Below, piece after piece: positions 61,977 through 64,000 of a stretch of 64,000 bases of DNA. Numbering within the stretch: the first letter of the stretch is position 1; each line of letters opens with the position of its first letter. The stretch is from Tautonia marina. Its GTDB lineage: Bacteria > Planctomycetota > Planctomycetia > Isosphaerales > Isosphaeraceae. The position numbers and the translations under genes are program-made. The notes beneath the pieces are model-generated. The model had not been told where the DNA came from. It was given only the letters and a program-made list of their open reading frames with translations, and made no database searches. The stretch spans positions 62,001-126,000 of the forward strand of contig NZ_WEZF01000018.1 in NCBI RefSeq assembly GCF_009177065.1, read 5' to 3'.

Positions 61977-62699
61977 ATGCACCGGATGCGTCACTACGTC
62001 GCCGTCATCGGGTTGATCGCCGGAGCCACTGCCCTGTTCGGCAGCTCTGCCGAGGCCAACCTGATTCGGACCGACCCGAAGCTCGCCTTTCCCGATGTCC
62101 TCGCCGCCGCCATCAACGGTCGGATCGAATACGACTTTGATGAAGGAACCCAGCGAGGCGTGCTGTCCATGACCAATACGCCGTGGGAAATCGCCGGAGA
62201 CGCGACCACCTCGTTCCCGATCGAACATGCCGACGGCGCCAACAAGTCGCAGAAGCTCGTCCTCAACCTCGACACGAATGGAAACGTCGTTTCCGATCCT
62301 TCGAACCTCTACGAACTGTACGGCCGGATTGTCGCCGGAGATCAGACCTTCGAAGGTCTGCTCCTTCAGGGCACCCCGACCAAGTTCGGCTGGCTCGATT
62401 TCGGCAGCCCCGAAGCTCCGATCGGTCTCGATATGTTTGACGTTGAGATCGAGGTGACCGGTGGTGAGCTGGCCCGATATTTCGGCGACACCGCCTACAT
62501 GGAGTTCACCCCGCTACTCGAAAGCACCTTCGAAGGGACCTTCGACAACGACTTCACCGGCCTGAAGCCGGTCAGCAACATCCGCTCCTACAACTCTCCG
62601 GAGCCGTTCCCGATTCCCGAGCCGACGACCATCGTCGTTCTGCTCAGCGGGGGAGCCGCCCTGCTCTACCACCGGCATCGCCGCCGCATCGTCTCTTGA
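61977..62699 (+). CDS. PEP-CTERM sorting-domain protein
   Basis: 240 residues: signal peptide (MHRMRHYVAVIGLIAGATALFG), a beta-rich mature part (YDFDEGTQRGVLSMTNTPWE, LYGRIVAGDQTFEGLLLQG) and a C-terminal IPEPTTIVVLLSGGAALLYHRHRRR, the PEP-CTERM pattern with helix and basic tail. Such proteins are cleaved by an exosortase and delivered to the cell surface (family knowledge). No exosortase gene is in the window. The mature domain is not recognised. Confidence 0.85.
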   Translation: MHRMRHYVAVIGLIAGATALFGSSAEANLIRTDPKLAFPDVLAAAINGRIEYDFDEGTQRGVLSMTNTPWEIAGDATTSFPIEHADGANKSQKLVLNLDTNGNVVSDPSNLYELYGRIVAGDQTFEGLLLQGTPTKFGWLDFGSPEAPIGLDMFDVEIEVTGGELARYFGDTAYMEFTPLLESTFEGTFDNDFTGLKPVSNIRSYNSPEPFPIPEPTTIVVLLSGGAALLYHRHRRRIVS

Positions 62700-62794
62700 G
62701 TGCGGCCGGACGATGTGTTCGGGAGGGGTGCAACCTCCCGGACCGTCGGAATCGTGTGGATCGAGACCGCGGACCTTCACGACCGACCCAGAAG

Positions 62795-62829
62795 CGAACG
62801 GCCGACCCGGGCGAGGGGTCGGCCGTTCG
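62795..62829. terminator. Bidirectional-type terminator between PEP-CTERM gene and sigma factor gene
   Basis: A perfect 14-bp stem (CGAACGGCCGACCC with its complement) and 7-nt loop, between the convergent stops of the PEP-CTERM and sigma genes. The plus side is followed by TCGTTCCG, so it may serve both strands. Confidence 0.7.
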
Positions 62830-62891
62830 TCGTTCCGAAACTCGCAGTCGATCGAGACGATTCCGTCTCCACAAGACGACCGCTCGGCTGG

Positions 62892-63728
62892 TCAATCGGC
62901 CATAAACGAGGCGGACAACTTGCCCAGCGCCTCGTTCTCAATCTGACGGACTCGTTCGCGGGTCAGACCGAGCGACTCGCCAATCTCCTTGAGCGTCTTC
63001 GGCGGCGCATCGTTCAGGCCGAACCGCATCCGGAGCACCGTGGCCTCTCGCTTGTCCATCGCGTCGAGCCGCAGCATCACCAGTTTCAGGTTGTCGGCCT
63101 CAAGCATTTCCACGTCGGGAGCGCGGGTCCGCTCGTCCATGAGCATCTCGCCGAGGCTCCAGCCGTTCTCGGGCTGATCGGTCTGAGGCACCAGGTTGTA
63201 GACCTTGATGGCCTTCTTCACGATCGCCAGTTTCTTCTTGGGAAGCTCCAGTGCCGCGGCGATTTCCTCAACCGTCGGCAACCGTCCGAGACGGTCCTGA
63301 AGCTCCGCTTGCATCCTGCGCCACTTGCACAGAAGCTCGACCATGTAGGCCGGAATCCGGATCGGCTTGGCCGTGTTGACCAGGGCTCGCTTGATCGACT
63401 GCTTGATCCAGTAGCTGGCATAGGTACTGAATCGGGTCCCCATCGACGGGTCGAAGCCCTCGACGGCCCGGAGCAAGCCGAGGTTCCCCTCCTCAATCAA
63501 GTCCTGGAGCGACAAGCCTTTGCCCGTGTAGTGGCGGGCGATGTTCACAACCAGCCGAAGATTTGCGCGGATCATGCGATCCCGAGCATCCTTGTCTCCC
63601 CGAGAGATGCGGTGGGCGAGCTCCTTTTCCTCCTCGGCGCTCAGCAGCCTGACCTCGTTGATCTCCCGGAGATAGGTCTCCAGCGGGCTCTGAACCACGT
63701 CGCGTCGGTGTCGTCGAATACGAGCCAT
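62892..63728 (-). CDS. Sigma-70 family RNA polymerase sigma factor, short primary-type (group 2-like)
   Basis: 278 residues from ATG 63728 (MARIRRHRRDVVQSPLETYLREI), which has a Shine-Dalgarno-like AGGGAC upstream; an ATG at 63752 is in frame. Region 1.2, region 2 (LRLVVNIARHYTGKGLSLQDLIEEGNLGLLRAVEGFD, RFSTYASYWIKQSIKRAL), region 3 and region 4 (LDAMDKREATVLRMRFGLND, LTRERVRQIENEALGKL) are intact. There is no region 1.1, so it is shorter than the main RpoD. The region 2.4 and 4.2 residues are of primary type, so it probably reads ordinary -35/-10 promoters. A group 2 role (stress or growth phase) is inferred. Confidence 0.93.
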   Translation of the reverse strand: MARIRRHRRDVVQSPLETYLREINEVRLLSAEEEKELAHRISRGDKDARDRMIRANLRLVVNIARHYTGKGLSLQDLIEEGNLGLLRAVEGFDPSMGTRFSTYASYWIKQSIKRALVNTAKPIRIPAYMVELLCKWRRMQAELQDRLGRLPTVEEIAAALELPKKKLAIVKKAIKVYNLVPQTDQPENGWSLGEMLMDERTRAPDVEMLEADNLKLVMLRLDAMDKREATVLRMRFGLNDAPPKTLKEIGESLGLTRERVRQIENEALGKLSASFMAD

Positions 63729-64000
63729 GAAGGTCCCTCTCGCGTCGGTCACTCTGGTGCTGCGGTGTGCACCGGACGGTGTCTCTCCCCCGCCTTTGAG
63801 CCGCCGGAGCGCCTCGCCAAAGCCAATCGACCGGCCTCAAGGAGCCAGCCCCGATCGCCTTCGCTCGACGCCACCACCGACCCCGCATCCCTCCCTCCCG
63901 AGGCCCAAGGCTCGCACCGCAACGCATCATCCCTTAGCCGGTCAGCCGGAATGACACCCCCGATGCGTCAGCCACATGCTCCAGTCGAGATCGATTCGCG
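63729..64000. other. Upstream region of the sigma factor gene, to window edge
   Basis: 272 bp with no supported gene; frames are short and GC-driven. It should contain the sigma gene promoter, but no convincing -35/-10 pair was found. Confidence 0.4.

Noticed and set aside
61545-62228. 227-residue minus-strand open frame opposite the PEP-CTERM gene start
   Set aside because: Overlaps the supported gene with a signal peptide and good ribosome site; no domain.

Overview
The window is bacterial and GC-rich, and the gene content points to a planctomycete, most likely of the Isosphaeraceae (Tautonia/Paludisphaera-like). That is inferred from a DUF1559 prepilin-like protein followed by a tiny lipoprotein, a TIGR03000-type domain, a PEP-CTERM protein, an HTTM protein, secreted beta-propeller/cytochrome proteins and a Ser/Thr kinase whose metal-binding motif reads DWG. 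It looks like ordinary chromosome: no prophage, insertion sequence, integron or CRISPR array was seen.

Layout. 1-10 kb: a truncated Ser/Thr kinase (-), thrS (+), a polysaccharide pyruvyl transferase-like protein with a twin-arginine-like leader (-), then the type II fatty-acid cluster plsX-fabD-fabG-acpP-fabF (-). 10-20.5 kb: dps (+) behind a close match to a sigma-54 promoter, a 1001-residue AsmA-like protein and an amphipathic-repeat lipoprotein (-), a secreted beta-propeller and a beta-helix protein (+), the DUF1559/lipoprotein pair (-) and a small secreted protein (+). 20.6-25.3 kb: an M16 peptidase (-), about 950 bp of non-coding DNA with internal repeats, yceH and a small membrane zinc-ribbon protein (+). 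25.5-30.6 kb: the housekeeping run SRP RNA (ffs), dnaX, ybaB, recR, rpoN (+). 30.7-40.1 kb: a degenerate hybrid signalling protein, an XRE regulator, a polyprenyl synthase, moaC, a GT39-like glycosyltransferase, a MerR-like/receiver regulator and a FlgI-like/HEAT-repeat protein. 40.7-53.4 kb: asnB, a beta-lactamase/PG-binding/D,D-carboxypeptidase fusion, a propeller/cytochrome c protein, an amidase, a thioesterase, a Gly/Ser/His repeat protein and an HTTM protein with its partner. 53.4-64 kb: two SDR enzymes flanking tRNA-Val, a small lipoprotein, cmk-plsC, a TAXI-type binding protein with a C-terminal extension, a DUF2203 protein, polX, a PEP-CTERM protein and a short primary-type sigma factor.

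How the genes work together. plsX/fab/acpP and, 46 kb away, plsC supply fatty acids and phospholipid; the AsmA-like protein may belong to outer-membrane lipid handling. ffs-dnaX-ybaB-recR is the conserved bacterial recombination/replication block. rpoN lies about 19 kb from the sigma-54-like site in front of dps.

The most striking signal is inside dnaX: a run of nine A followed almost at once by a perfect 12-bp hairpin, with stop codons a few codons away in both alternative frames. This fits programmed frameshifting or transcriptional slippage that would make a gamma-like short subunit of about 424 residues next to a 657-residue tau. Other notable items are the three-domain peptidoglycan enzyme, the FlgI-like domain fused to HEAT repeats with no flagellar genes nearby, the receiver lacking its phosphoacceptor Asp, and a small family of REP-like palindromes.
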